DNA of 43,323 nt from Lysobacterales bacterium (GTDB taxonomy: Bacteria > Pseudomonadota > Gammaproteobacteria > Xanthomonadales > Marinicellaceae). Shown here piece by piece: positions 34,234 through 43,235 of the stretch. Where the stretch lies: NCBI GenBank assembly GCA_026988115.1, contig JALSLV010000093.1:1-43323 (forward strand), written 5' to 3'. Each line of letters begins with the position of its first letter. The stretch's first letter is position 1. The position numbers and the translations under genes are program-made. The notes beneath the pieces are model-generated. The model saw only the letters and a list, made by a program, of their open reading frames with translations. It did no database searches and had not been told where the DNA came from.

Positions 34234-35079
34234 ATGACAGCACAAATACTAGACGGTAAATTAATATCTCAACAATTAATAGCAAGCATTGGAGAAAAAA
34301 TAGCTAAACGTATTGAAAAAGGGCACTCACCTCCTGGTTTAGCCGTTGTTTTAGTTGGAGATAATCCCGCATCAGAAATTTATGTTAGAAATAAGGTCAG
34401 TGCTTGTGAAAAAGCAGGAATAAACTCAGTATCATTTAAGTTTCCACGAACGGTATCAGAAAAAGAATTGTTCCAATTGATTGATGAACTCAATGAAGAT
34501 GAAATGATTCACGGTATACTTGTGCAACTGCCATTGCCGCAGCATATTCATGAAGTTGAAGTAACCAATAGAATTCATCCCAATAAAGATGTCGATGGTT
34601 TCCATGCTGAAAATGTTGGTCGATTAGCATTAAGACAACCTGGGCTAAGACCCTGCACGCCACGTGGAGTAATGACATTGTTGCATGCTTATGACATTAT
34701 TCCAAAATCAAAACACGTGGTTATCGTTGGCGCATCCAATATTGTTGGCCGCCCATTAATGCTTGAAATGCTTTATGCAGGAGCGACCGTAACGGTTTGC
34801 CATCGTTTTACCAAAGATTTAGAAAAACACGTAAACAGTGCTGAGATATTGTGTGTTGCTATTGGAAAACCAGGCATAGTAAAATCTGAATGGATTCCAA
34901 ATGATTGCATCGTAGTTGATGTGGCAATCAACCGCAAAGAAAATGGTAAGCTGTGTGGGGATGTGGATTTTGAAGCGGTTAAACCAAAAGTGGCATGGAT
35001 AACACCAGTACCTGGCGGCGTGGGTCCCATGACAGTAGCGACTTTGATGCAAAACACTTATGAGGCAAGCTTGTTATAA
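34234..35079 (+). CDS. folD: Methylenetetrahydrofolate dehydrogenase / cyclohydrolase
   Basis: The 281-residue bifunctional enzyme interconverts 5,10-methylene-, methenyl- and 10-formyl-tetrahydrofolate. The active-site region YVRNKVSACEKAG places catalytic Lys at residue 54, exactly as in E. coli FolD, only when translation begins at ATG 34234 (MTAQILDGKL). GILVQLPLPQHI, the NADP-binding GASNIVGRPL (family usually GRSxIVG) and PGGVGPMTVATLM are present. An in-frame ATG at 34180 would add 18 residues read from the MITE end and is rejected as the start. The native promoter region upstream has been split by the MITE. Confidence 0.95.
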   Translation: MTAQILDGKLISQQLIASIGEKIAKRIEKGHSPPGLAVVLVGDNPASEIYVRNKVSACEKAGINSVSFKFPRTVSEKELFQLIDELNEDEMIHGILVQLPLPQHIHEVEVTNRIHPNKDVDGFHAENVGRLALRQPGLRPCTPRGVMTLLHAYDIIPKSKHVVIVGASNIVGRPLMLEMLYAGATVTVCHRFTKDLEKHVNSAEILCVAIGKPGIVKSEWIPNDCIVVDVAINRKENGKLCGDVDFEAVKPKVAWITPVPGGVGPMTVATLMQNTYEASLL

Positions 35080-35102
35080 AGCATATAGATAAGTGGCAAT
35101 AA

Positions 35103-35129
35103 AAAAGGGTTCATATTTGAACCCTTTTT
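35103..35129. terminator. Bidirectional intrinsic terminator between folD and etfA
   Basis: GGGTTCA (35107-35113) pairs with TGAACCC (35118-35124) with loop TATT. It is flanked by A and T runs, so it serves folD (+) and etfA (-). Confidence 0.85.
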
Positions 35130-35165
35130 GCTTTTATTTGGATGCAAAGGTCTTGTAAATTAATT

Positions 35166-36101
35166 TCAAAGTTTCTCCATTAACTCTGGAACAATTTTAA
35201 ACAAATCACCCACCAAACCAATATCAGCCACTTCGTAAATCGGAGCATCGGCATCTTTATTGATGGCAACAATGGTTCCTGCATCCTTAATGCCTGTCAA
35301 GTGTTGAATTGCACCAGAAATGCCGAAGCTCATATACAAGTCTGGGGCAATAATTTTACCCGTTTGACCGACTTGCATTTCATTCGGGCAATAGCCCGCA
35401 TCCACTGCGGCACGTGATGCCCCTGTTGCTGCGCCAATCTTATCGGCAAGTTTGTACATCAATTCAAAATTTTCTTCACTGCCTAAACCGCGACCACCTG
35501 ATATAACTTTTGCGGCTGTTTGCAGGTCAGGGCGTTCTGAATTGCCAGCTTGCAATGAAATAAACTTGGTATCAGTTTGGGCTTTTTCAATGCTGTGGTT
35601 CTCAATATTAGCTGAACCTGAAGTCATGTCACCTGTTTTAAAGGAGGCGGTACGTATGGTTGCAACAATTTTATCGTGATTGGATTTAACTGTAATCACG
35701 GCATTGCCTGCATAAATAGGGCGTTTAAATGTTGTGGCATCTATCACTTGCATAATGTCGCTGATTTGGTTTTGACCGAGCAGGGCAGCAACACAAGGCA
35801 TAACGTCTTTGCCAAATGTTGTTGATGGACCAAATACATGACTGTAATTGGCGGACAATTCTGCTGTTTTCGGAGCAATGCCTTGGGCAAGTTTCCAGTT
35901 TTCATTGCTTGTTGTAACTGCATGAACGGTATTTACACCTGCTAACTTACTTGCTTTTGCTGCAATTGTGTTGACATCATCTGCAAAAACAATCAAATCA
36001 ATGCTTGCTCCTTGTATTTGCTGTGCGGCGGTAACGGCTTTTGAAGTGCTTTGATTGATGCTTGAACCATCGTGTTGTGCCAAGATTAATATTTTACTCA
36101 T
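35166..36101 (-). CDS. etfA: Electron transfer flavoprotein alpha subunit
   Basis: The 311-residue subunit holds the catalytic FAD of ETF, which carries electrons from acyl-CoA and other dehydrogenases to the quinone pool. The conserved C-terminal FAD domain shows VISGGRGLGSEENFEL, GAATGASRAAVDAGY, QVGQTGKIIAPDLYMSFGISGAIQH and AINKDADAPIYEVADIGLVGD. Length is normal for group I ETF. It overlaps etfB by one base. The ETF-quinone oxidoreductase gene is not in the window. Confidence 0.96.
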   Translation of the reverse strand: MSKILILAQHDGSSINQSTSKAVTAAQQIQGASIDLIVFADDVNTIAAKASKLAGVNTVHAVTTSNENWKLAQGIAPKTAELSANYSHVFGPSTTFGKDVMPCVAALLGQNQISDIMQVIDATTFKRPIYAGNAVITVKSNHDKIVATIRTASFKTGDMTSGSANIENHSIEKAQTDTKFISLQAGNSERPDLQTAAKVISGGRGLGSEENFELMYKLADKIGAATGASRAAVDAGYCPNEMQVGQTGKIIAPDLYMSFGISGAIQHLTGIKDAGTIVAINKDADAPIYEVADIGLVGDLFKIVPELMEKL

Positions 36102-36850
36102 TATACTAGCCCCTTTTCTTTTAATGCTGCGACCAATTCATCCACCGATTCAACCATGACGCCTTTTTGGCGGGGTTGTGGTGACTCATAATTTTCGATG
36201 TTTAATTCTTTGTCATCAAAACCTGTAACCGTTTCATCAATGTTAATGACATCCAAGGGTTTGCGTTTGGCTTTCATGATATCAGGCAGTTTAACAAAGC
36301 GAGGTTCATTTAAACGTAAATCCGTAGATACGAGTGCTGGTAATTTTATTTCAATAGTTTCAAGTCCTGCATCGATTTCACGAGTTGCTAATGCTTTATC
36401 TTCGTTAATTTCGAGTTTTGAAACAAAGGTAGCCTGCGGACGTTTCCATAATGTGGCTAGCATTTGAGGGGTTTGGTTGTTGTCATCATCAATGGCTTGC
36501 TTGCCCATAATTACTAAGCCAGGTTGCTCCTTTTCAACGATATGCAACAAACTGTGAGCAGCTTTAAGCGATTGAATTTCTGATTCTGATTCAACCAGTA
36601 TTGCGCGATCAGCTCCCATGGCTAGTGCCGTTCTTAGTTGCTGTTGGGCATCATTTACCCCAATTGTTACCACAACAATTTCATCTGCTTTTCCTGCTTC
36701 TTTAATGCGTAAAGCTTCTTCAATGGCAATTTCATCAAATGGATTAATGCTCATTTTGACGCCATCGGTGGCAACACCACTGCCATCAGGTTTGACTTGA
36801 ACGCGGACATTGAAATCAACTACGCGTTTAATGGCTACTAATATTTTCAT
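36101..36850 (-). CDS. etfB: Electron transfer flavoprotein beta subunit
   Basis: The 249-residue AMP-binding partner of EtfA begins [19 protein letters not shown] and includes [16 protein letters not shown], the GADRAILVE segment and [17 protein letters not shown], all standard for group I EtfB. The loop [22 protein letters not shown] is the recognition/anchor region for partner dehydrogenases. It is first in a two-gene operon with etfA. The 207-bp upstream region is shared with the divergent FHA gene and holds no other gene. Confidence 0.96.
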   Translation of the reverse strand: MKILVAIKRVVDFNVRVQVKPDGSGVATDGVKMSINPFDEIAIEEALRIKEAGKADEIVVVTIGVNDAQQQLRTALAMGADRAILVESESEIQSLKAAHSLLHIVEKEQPGLVIMGKQAIDDDNNQTPQMLATLWKRPQATFVSKLEINEDKALATREIDAGLETIEIKLPALVSTDLRLNEPRFVKLPDIMKAKRKPLDVINIDETVTGFDDKELNIENYESPQPRQKGVMVESVDELVAALKEKGLV

Positions 36851-37018
36851 ATAATGTTCTCGAATTAAGTAGAGGTTAATTAATGACTATTGCCATTATT
36901 GCGTAGGAAAGCTACAGATAAATGGCGAATAGATTGGAATTAACGGAATTATATCATTTGAGTGTGTTAAAGCCACTAATTATGCGAAATAAGCTTTAAG
37001 TTTAAGTGATATTTTTGT

Positions 37019-37024
37019 TATAAT
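37019..37024 (+). promoter_or_regulatory. Candidate -10 element of the FHA gene
   Basis: A perfect TATAAT lies 34 bp before the ATG, with only weak -35 matches (TTAAGT at 36996-37001, 17-bp spacer). A TAGGAA ribosome-binding site follows at 37046-37051. Confidence 0.4.
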
Positions 37025-37057
37025 TTTGCAAAATAATAAATGACATAGGAATTTGCA

Positions 37058-37861
37058 ATGAAGTTAGTTTTTCCACATAAAGAACATAAAGATTTTGAAC
37101 TTATTGGCGATAACTTTTCGATTGGTAGTTCAAATGATGCCACTATACAACTAGAAGCTGTTGGTATGTGCGAGAATCACGCAACCATTGTTAAAGATGG
37201 AGAGGATTATTCCATTAAAGTTGATAATCCTGCAGCTATGGTTTCAGTAAATGGAAGACTCGTTAAAGAATCTCGTGAGGTCAGAGAAGGGGATTTAATT
37301 ATTATGTCTCAAGTGCATTGTAAAATTATTTCCGAAAAAGCTGAAGTCCCTGATGATAACAGAACTCGAATCCGTATGGCATTACCTAAATTTGTATTAC
37401 GCGGTGTTTCTGGGGTTTATTTTGGTAAAACTTTTCCGCTAAGAGGAAAAACCAGCTTGGGTCGGCATTCAGAGAATGATATTTTCATCAATGTAGATGG
37501 AATTTCAAGAAAACATGCCATTATTTCTGTTGTTGCAGAGGGTTTGGAAATCGAAGATTTAGGCTCATCTAATGGAACCTTTGTCAATGGAGAAAAAATC
37601 ACAAAACAAACTATAAAAATTGGAGATGAAATCAAATTAGATAATATTCGTTTTCTTATTCAGTCTCCTGGAATGCCTGCGGCACAAAATCAATCAGACA
37701 ACCCAAAACAGGCACAAGGTTCAGCTCAATCTAGTAGCAACAATTTATCACCCGATTCATCAGGTTCTGCCATGAAATGGATGATAACATTAGTGGTTTT
37801 ATTACTGGCTGCAGGAGGAGGTGCTTGGTACCTCGGTTTGTTAGATAAATTTATTAAGTAG
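37058..37861 (+). CDS. Membrane-anchored protein with two FHA domains
   Basis: The 267-residue protein has tandem forkhead-associated domains, which bind phosphothreonine peptides, then a Ser/Gln-rich linker (about 208-238) and a C-terminal membrane helix (MKWMITLVVLLLAAGGGAWYLG). The second FHA (about 108-200) is complete: TSLGRHSENDI with the key Arg, GISRKHAII and DLGSSNGTFVNG. The first (1-95) is degenerate: SIGSSNDATI lacks the Gly-Arg and NHATI replaces SRxHA, so it probably does not bind phosphate. It is a tail-anchored cytosolic adaptor. No Ser/Thr kinase, phosphatase or secretion gene is nearby. Confidence 0.88.
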   Translation: MKLVFPHKEHKDFELIGDNFSIGSSNDATIQLEAVGMCENHATIVKDGEDYSIKVDNPAAMVSVNGRLVKESREVREGDLIIMSQVHCKIISEKAEVPDDNRTRIRMALPKFVLRGVSGVYFGKTFPLRGKTSLGRHSENDIFINVDGISRKHAIISVVAEGLEIEDLGSSNGTFVNGEKITKQTIKIGDEIKLDNIRFLIQSPGMPAAQNQSDNPKQAQGSAQSSSNNLSPDSSGSAMKWMITLVVLLLAAGGGAWYLGLLDKFIK

Positions 37862-37967
37862 CACTTGACCGAGAAGGAAGTCCTTACCCCTGTTGAATAA
37901 CCTAACTATAGGATTTATAGGTAAGCTATTCTATACAAAGACACAATCTTTAGGTAAAATTTAGCTC

Positions 37968-39743
37968 ATGAAAGAAACAGATATTAAAGATATTAACTAC
38001 TTTCACAAAGTGGTTGATTGCCAATATGCGTGCCCTGCGCATACCCCCGTTCCCGAATACATTCGCATGATAAGTGCCGGTCGATTTGATGATGCTTATA
38101 TGATTAATTGGGAATCCAATGTTTTTCCAGGTGTGCTTGGACGAACCTGTGACCGACCGTGTGAACCGGCTTGTCGAAGAGGACGAGTAGAGGATCAACC
38201 AGTTGCCATTTGTCGGTTAAAGCGTGTGGCTGCCGATCATAAGAGTGACATCAGGCACCGTTTACCTGATATACCAAAACAAAAAAATGGCAAGAAAATT
38301 GCCCTAATTGGAGCAGGACCTGCCTCATTAACGGTTGCGCGTGATTTAATGCCATTGGGTTATCAAGTGGACTTATATGACGAGCAATATAAGGGCGGTG
38401 GCTTTATGCGAAGTCAAATCCCATCTTTTCGTTTGCCTGAAGAAGTCTTAGATGAAGAAGTTAATTACATCCTTGACATGGGAGTTAGCACTCATTTTAA
38501 ACACAAGGTAGAAAGCCTAAAAGAAATGATGGCAAAAGACTACGATGCTATTTTTATTGGAACAGGAGCTCCGCGTGCTAGAGACTTGCCGCAATTGGAT
38601 GGACGCCAAGAAGCGGATGAAAATGTGCATTTAGGCATTGATTGGCTTGCTAACGTTGCCTTTGAGCACACCAAAGAAATTGGTGAGAAAGTTTTAGTTT
38701 TAGGTGGAGGCAATACCGCCATGGACTGTTGCCGAACGGCACGACGAATAGGTGGCAAAGATGTTCGCATTGTTGTGCGTAGCCCAAAAGCAGACATGAA
38801 AGCATCGCCTTGGGAAATAGAAGATGCGCAAGGTGAAGGCATACCGATGCATGAAAATCATACGCCAAAAGCATTTGTTTGTGAAAAGGGCAAACTGGTT
38901 GGTATGTTATTTGAGTTAGTCAAAGCTAAATACGATGAGAATGGTCGAAGAACACTTGTGCCAACAGGAGAACCCGACGTCTTTATGGAATGCGATGATG
39001 TGTTGATGGCATTGGGTCAAATGAATGCTTTTCCGTGGATAGAACGTGATTTAGGTATTGAGTTTAACGACTGGGACATGCCTGAAGTGGATAAAATCAC
39101 TTTCCAAACATCTAAAGCCAATATTTTTGTTGGTGGTGATGCGGCTTGGGGTCCTGAAAATGTTATAACCGCAGTGGCGCATGGTCACCAAGCTGCTATT
39201 TCTATTGATAAATATTGCCAAGGAGAGGATACCACAGACCGACCTAATCCAGGAACAACACTTATCAGCCAGAAAATGGGTTTTCATGATTGGTTATACA
39301 ATGCGCCAGTATCCAGTGATAAACGCCATGTGGTTGAACACGTGGACACCAACTTGGCATTAAGCAGCATGAAAATTGAGGTGGAAAAAGGCTTTTCACT
39401 GGAGCAGGGTTTAAACGAAACCTTACGTTGTTTAAATTGCGATGTACAAACCGTATTTGAAAAAGACCGTTGTATCGAATGCGATGCTTGTGAAGATATT
39501 TGTCCAACCAATTGCATTAATTTTGTGGAAAATGAAGAAGAAGACTTGCTGCGCCAACATTTAAAAATGCCAGCAGATAATTTAGAACAAGATTTATACG
39601 TTTCAGGCGAACTCAAAACCAAACGGGTCATGGTGAAAGATGAAAATGTCTGCTTGCATTGCGGATTGTGTGCCGAGCGGTGCCCAACAGGAGCCTGGGA
39701 TATGCGTAAATTTTTACTAAACGAAGCCAAAGCGGGGCGATAA
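37968..39743 (+). CDS. GltD-like FAD/NAD(P) oxidoreductase fused to two [4Fe-4S] ferredoxin units
   Basis: The 591-residue protein is first in the kor operon. Its N-terminal domain has the cysteines of the glutamate synthase small-subunit iron-sulfur module (Cys18, Cys22, Cys61, Cys65, Cys69, Cys82). FAD-binding GAGPASLTVARDL (about 107-119) and NADPH-binding VLGGGNTAMDCCRTARR (about 244-260) follow. After about residue 480 come CIECDACEDICPTNC and CLHCGLCAERCPTG (Cys562, 565, 568, 572), two typical 4Fe-4S motifs. It could carry electrons between NAD(P)H and the 2-oxoacid oxidoreductase encoded by the next two genes, acting as their built-in ferredoxin. This role is inferred from fusion and linkage. 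Confidence 0.88.
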   Translation: MKETDIKDINYFHKVVDCQYACPAHTPVPEYIRMISAGRFDDAYMINWESNVFPGVLGRTCDRPCEPACRRGRVEDQPVAICRLKRVAADHKSDIRHRLPDIPKQKNGKKIALIGAGPASLTVARDLMPLGYQVDLYDEQYKGGGFMRSQIPSFRLPEEVLDEEVNYILDMGVSTHFKHKVESLKEMMAKDYDAIFIGTGAPRARDLPQLDGRQEADENVHLGIDWLANVAFEHTKEIGEKVLVLGGGNTAMDCCRTARRIGGKDVRIVVRSPKADMKASPWEIEDAQGEGIPMHENHTPKAFVCEKGKLVGMLFELVKAKYDENGRRTLVPTGEPDVFMECDDVLMALGQMNAFPWIERDLGIEFNDWDMPEVDKITFQTSKANIFVGGDAAWGPENVITAVAHGHQAAISIDKYCQGEDTTDRPNPGTTLISQKMGFHDWLYNAPVSSDKRHVVEHVDTNLALSSMKIEVEKGFSLEQGLNETLRCLNCDVQTVFEKDRCIECDACEDICPTNCINFVENEEEDLLRQHLKMPADNLEQDLYVSGELKTKRVMVKDENVCLHCGLCAERCPTGAWDMRKFLLNEAKAGR

Positions 39744-39746
39744 AAT

Positions 39747-41591
39747 ATGAATAAAATCAAAGCTATCAATGACTTTGTTATCCTGTTTGCTAACATCAAT
39801 GGTTCGGGTTCTGCCAGTGCCAACAACTTATTTGCCAAAGCGGTATTTCGTTTGGGTATACCCGTCTCGGCTAAAAATATATTTCCATCCAATATTCAAG
39901 GTTTACCGACTTGGTTTGAAGTAAGAGTCAGTGAAAAAGGTTATCTTGGTCGCCGTGAAGGTTATGATTTTGTGGTGGCGACAAATGGTCAAACCATTGT
40001 TAAAGATTACAATGAGTTGGCAACAGGTGGTTATTTCTTTTATGATTCATCAAGGCGTTTACCCGATCATTTACAACGCGATGACATTACGGTCATTGGC
40101 ATTCCATTAACCAATATTTGCAATGAAAATTATTCTGACCCACGGTTGCGCCAGATTTTTAAAAATATTATTTATGTGGGAGCGTTAGCTTATCTTTTTG
40201 AGATGGACTTTAGCATTTTTGAAGAATCCATCAAAACACAATTTGCCAAAAAAGCAAAATTGATTGAACCCAATATCAACGCGTTGCGTTTAGGGTTTGA
40301 TTATGCCAAAGAGCATTTTGCTGATGCCTGTGATCTTAACATACATCGCCGTGATTTAAATGGCGACAAAATCATGATAGAAGGCAATACAGCAACAGGA
40401 CTTGGTGCAGTTTTTGCAGGTGTTACTGTGGCGGGATGGTATCCCATTACTCCTTCGACTTCGGTTATTGAAGCGTATGAAAAATATTGCCGTCAATACC
40501 GTGTTGATGAGACAACAGGAAAAAACAAATTTGCCATCGTACAAGCCGAAGATGAATTAGCCGCCATTGGTATTGTTATAGGAGCGGCATGGAATGGCGC
40601 ACGCTCTTTTACCGCAACATCTGGTCCTGGTGTTTCATTAATGGGAGAATTTTTAGGGTTGGCTTATTTTGCTGAAATCCCTGTATTTTTGGTGGATATT
40701 CAACGTTCTGGACCTTCAACAGGCATGCCAACGCGCACACAGCAATCTGATGTATTGGCTGCCGCTTATGCCTCTCATGGCGATACCAAGCATGTGTTGT
40801 TGTTTCCTGCGACTCCAAAAGAGTGCTTTGATATGACGCTGATTGGTCTCGATTTGGCTGAAAGACTGCAAACCCCCGTTATGATGATGAGTGATCTTGA
40901 TTTAGGCATGAATACGCATTTATGCGAAAAGATAGAATACGATGACCATCGAGTCTATGATCGCGGTAAAGTGTTGGATTATGAAGCACTTGAGGCTAAA
41001 CAAGAGAGATGGGGAAGGTATTTAGATATTGATGGTGATGGTATTGCTTACCGAACCATACCAGGTACTCACCCAGAAAAAGGCGCATTTTTTACCCGAG
41101 GCTCATCTCATGATGAGTACGCTGGTTATACCGAAGATGGTAAAATTTATGCCAAAGGCATGCAGCGTTTGCTTAAAAAGTTCGACACAGCAAAGACTTT
41201 AGTTCCACAGGCCGAGATTCATCGTGTTAAAGAAAACAATAAACTGGGCATAATTTACTACGGAACTAGTACTTACGCAGGACACGAAGCCGATGATTTA
41301 TTGCAAGAACAAGGCATACATTTGGATGAAATGCGCATCAAAGCCTTCCCGTTTGGAAAAGAAGTGGAAGAATTTATGCAATCGCATGAAACCATTTATG
41401 TGATTGAACAAAACCGTGATGCACAAATGAAAACTCTACTGGTAAACGAATTTCAGCTCGATCCCAAACACCTAATTCCTGTGCTTAATATTGATGGCAT
41501 GCCCATCACTGCACAATACATTGCTGATGAAATAAATAACCACATCAACCCAATCCAAAGTAAAAATCAAACTTTAGAGGTAGTCTCATGA
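39747..41591 (+). CDS. korA: 2-oxoacid:ferredoxin oxidoreductase, fused gamma-alpha subunit
   Basis: The 614-residue protein joins a PorG-type gamma domain (about 1-190: VILFANINGSGSASANNLFA, GIPVSAKNIFPSNIQGLPTW) to the alpha subunit (about 200-610). The alpha signature GNTATGLGAVFAGVTVAGWYPITPSTSV and the QAEDELAAIGIVIGAAWNGARSFTATSGPG block are complete, as is GPSTGMPTRTQQSD. This gamma-alpha fusion is the KorA type, usually for 2-oxoglutarate but possibly for branched-chain or other 2-oxoacids. It starts 3 bp after the flavoprotein gene and overlaps korB by 4 bp (ATGA). Confidence 0.92.
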   Translation: MNKIKAINDFVILFANINGSGSASANNLFAKAVFRLGIPVSAKNIFPSNIQGLPTWFEVRVSEKGYLGRREGYDFVVATNGQTIVKDYNELATGGYFFYDSSRRLPDHLQRDDITVIGIPLTNICNENYSDPRLRQIFKNIIYVGALAYLFEMDFSIFEESIKTQFAKKAKLIEPNINALRLGFDYAKEHFADACDLNIHRRDLNGDKIMIEGNTATGLGAVFAGVTVAGWYPITPSTSVIEAYEKYCRQYRVDETTGKNKFAIVQAEDELAAIGIVIGAAWNGARSFTATSGPGVSLMGEFLGLAYFAEIPVFLVDIQRSGPSTGMPTRTQQSDVLAAAYASHGDTKHVLLFPATPKECFDMTLIGLDLAERLQTPVMMMSDLDLGMNTHLCEKIEYDDHRVYDRGKVLDYEALEAKQERWGRYLDIDGDGIAYRTIPGTHPEKGAFFTRGSSHDEYAGYTEDGKIYAKGMQRLLKKFDTAKTLVPQAEIHRVKENNKLGIIYYGTSTYAGHEADDLLQEQGIHLDEMRIKAFPFGKEVEEFMQSHETIYVIEQNRDAQMKTLLVNEFQLDPKHLIPVLNIDGMPITAQYIADEINNHINPIQSKNQTLEVVS

Positions 41592-42640
41592 GTTACATAA
41601 AATCAACATTTAGACACCCAAGTGCTAAAGTCAATGGATTGGGTTTTGCAAAAACAGCTTATGAAGGGGCGTTATCGACACTGTGTGCAGGTTGCGGACA
41701 CGACTCCATTAGTGCTGCCATTATTCAATCCTATTTTGAGATGAATATTGAGCCTCATAAAATTGCCAAAATATCAGGCATAGGGTGTTCATCCAAAACA
41801 CCGACCTATTTTTTAGGCAAAGCCCACGGATTTAATTCAGTCCATGGCAGGATGCCATCGGTGGCAACGGGTGCCAATATGGCAAACAAAGAATTGCAGT
41901 ATATCGGCATATCTGGCGATGGAGATACCGCATCCATCGGTATGGGGCAATTTGCTCATGTGGTTCGACGCAATCTCAATATGATTTATATTGTCATGAA
42001 TAATGGTTGTTATGGCTTGACCAAAGGACAAGACTCAGCCACTGCAGATATTGGTTCAGCAGGCAAAAAAGGCGTAGAAAACCAATTTGCAGCCATTGAT
42101 TTGTGCCAATTAGCCTTACAATTGGGCGCAGGCTATGTGGCGCGCAGTTTTTCTGGTGACAAAAAACAATTAATTCCCCTAATCAAAGGGGCAATCGAAC
42201 ACCAAGGTTTTGCTTTTATTGATGTCATTTCACCGTGCGTCACTTTTAACAATGTTCCAACATCCACCAAAGGGTACGAATACGTCCGCGATCACCTCGA
42301 TGCCACTGGTACCATTGATTTTGTACCCGAACGCCAAGAACTTAAAATCATTCATCCCGAAGGCACAAGCAAAGAAGTTAAGCTGCACGATGGCAGTAAG
42401 CTAGTGCTGCAAAAAAACACCCACGATTACGACTTATCAAGCAAGCGAGAAGCCATGGGTATTATCGAAACCGTACGCGAACAAAAGAAAATTCTTACAG
42501 GTTTAATTTACCTGCACGAAGACCCACAAGATACACATAAAAAGATAAATTCCGTGGATAAACCCTTAAACAGTTTGACACAAAATGAAGTGTGCCCAGG
42601 CAACAAAGTCCTCGATGCTTTGAATGAGGGGTTTAGGTAA
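41588..42640 (+). CDS. korB: 2-oxoacid:ferredoxin oxidoreductase beta subunit
   Basis: The 350-residue thiamine-diphosphate subunit has LCAGCGHDSISAAI, a Cys pair plus the later ISGIGCSSKTP cysteine for the [4Fe-4S] cluster. It carries the TPP/Mg motif SGDGDTASIGMGQFAHVVRRNLNMIYIVMNNGCYGLTKGQ (about 113-153). DVISPCVTFNN is the usual third conserved block. It works with KorA in the cytoplasm to oxidise 2-oxoacids to acyl-CoA with reduction of iron-sulfur acceptors, or in reverse. It is last in the operon; no terminator is visible before the next gene, 2 bp on. Confidence 0.93.
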   Translation: MSYIKSTFRHPSAKVNGLGFAKTAYEGALSTLCAGCGHDSISAAIIQSYFEMNIEPHKIAKISGIGCSSKTPTYFLGKAHGFNSVHGRMPSVATGANMANKELQYIGISGDGDTASIGMGQFAHVVRRNLNMIYIVMNNGCYGLTKGQDSATADIGSAGKKGVENQFAAIDLCQLALQLGAGYVARSFSGDKKQLIPLIKGAIEHQGFAFIDVISPCVTFNNVPTSTKGYEYVRDHLDATGTIDFVPERQELKIIHPEGTSKEVKLHDGSKLVLQKNTHDYDLSSKREAMGIIETVREQKKILTGLIYLHEDPQDTHKKINSVDKPLNSLTQNEVCPGNKVLDALNEGFR

Positions 42641-42642
42641 AA

Positions 42643-43041
42643 TTGATAAATATACCAACAGATTTAGAAATATTAGAAGAAATCCATGAGATGTATATTT
42701 CTGATTATCTATTAAATATAAAAGGTAGAGAAGCTAAAATATTTGTTCCTATTGATTGTCTTAGGGTTGCTCGAAATCTAGGAACAGATGGGAATATAAT
42801 TTTCGGAAGATTGTATTATGATTTAGACAAAAGATATGGATATAAAAAAAATGAAACTTCTATAGTACACTTTTTTTCTCTTAAAGTTGGAGAGGATAGA
42901 CATTGTATTAATTTCCCGATGTTATCCTCTGTGTTGGCAGGATTGATAAATGAGAACAAAAAATTTATTACAACTACAAAAATTTCAATTTTAGCAATAA
43001 TATTAGCTTCGATTTCTATTATAATTTCAATAGTGAAATAA
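42643..43041 (+). CDS. Unknown tail-anchored protein
   Basis: The 132-residue frame opens with TTG at 42643, 2 bp after korB, with an AGG-type site in the korB end. A later in-frame ATG (Met17, MYISDYLL) is an alternative start. I recognise no domain. The first 100 residues are soluble and charged. The last 25 (TTKISILAIILASISIIISIVK) form one membrane helix, suggesting a C-tail anchor. Codon use is visibly more AT-rich than in korB, and the gene sits between the kor operon and an IS66-type element, so it may be acquired. Confidence 0.5.
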   Translation: MINIPTDLEILEEIHEMYISDYLLNIKGREAKIFVPIDCLRVARNLGTDGNIIFGRLYYDLDKRYGYKKNETSIVHFFSLKVGEDRHCINFPMLSSVLAGLINENKKFITTTKISILAIILASISIIISIVK

Positions 43042-43125
43042 TAGTTTTTTTTGACTTTAATATAAAATATTAGAATAGCTATAGTGTATTTGATTAATTT
43101 AAATGACTGATTTGAGGTATTGTAG

Positions 43126-43151
43126 GTTGGGCTAAGCTTGCGAAGCCCAAC
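43126..43151. repeat. Palindromic GTTGGGCT repeat unit
   Basis: GTTGGGCT (43126-43133) pairs with AGCCCAAC (43144-43151) around a 10-base loop, preceded by GTAG. This motif (GTAGGTTGGGC..AGCCCAAC) recurs in intergenic regions of many proteobacteria as a dispersed palindrome. Only this copy is seen here. The rest of the 157-bp gap 43042-43198 shows nothing else. Confidence 0.5.
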
Positions 43152-43198
43152 AGCATTTTTTCCAATACCTCGTAAATTGTAATTTTACTGTTTATAAC

Positions 43199-43222
43199 GT
43201 AAGCGTCAACCAAACCACATAC
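43199..43222. repeat. Probable terminal inverted repeat of an IS66-type element
   Basis: The plus strand reads GTAAGCGTCAACCAAACCAC inward from 43199. IS66-family ends characteristically begin GTAAGCG. It lies 37 bp beyond the transposase stop, as expected, and marks the left boundary of an element that continues past the window. Confidence 0.6.
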
Positions 43223-43235
43223 TTGACAAGTTCTA

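Noticed and set aside
39284-39892. 202-codon minus-strand frame across the flavoprotein/korA junction
   Set aside because: It is antisense to two strongly conserved coding regions and shows no domain.
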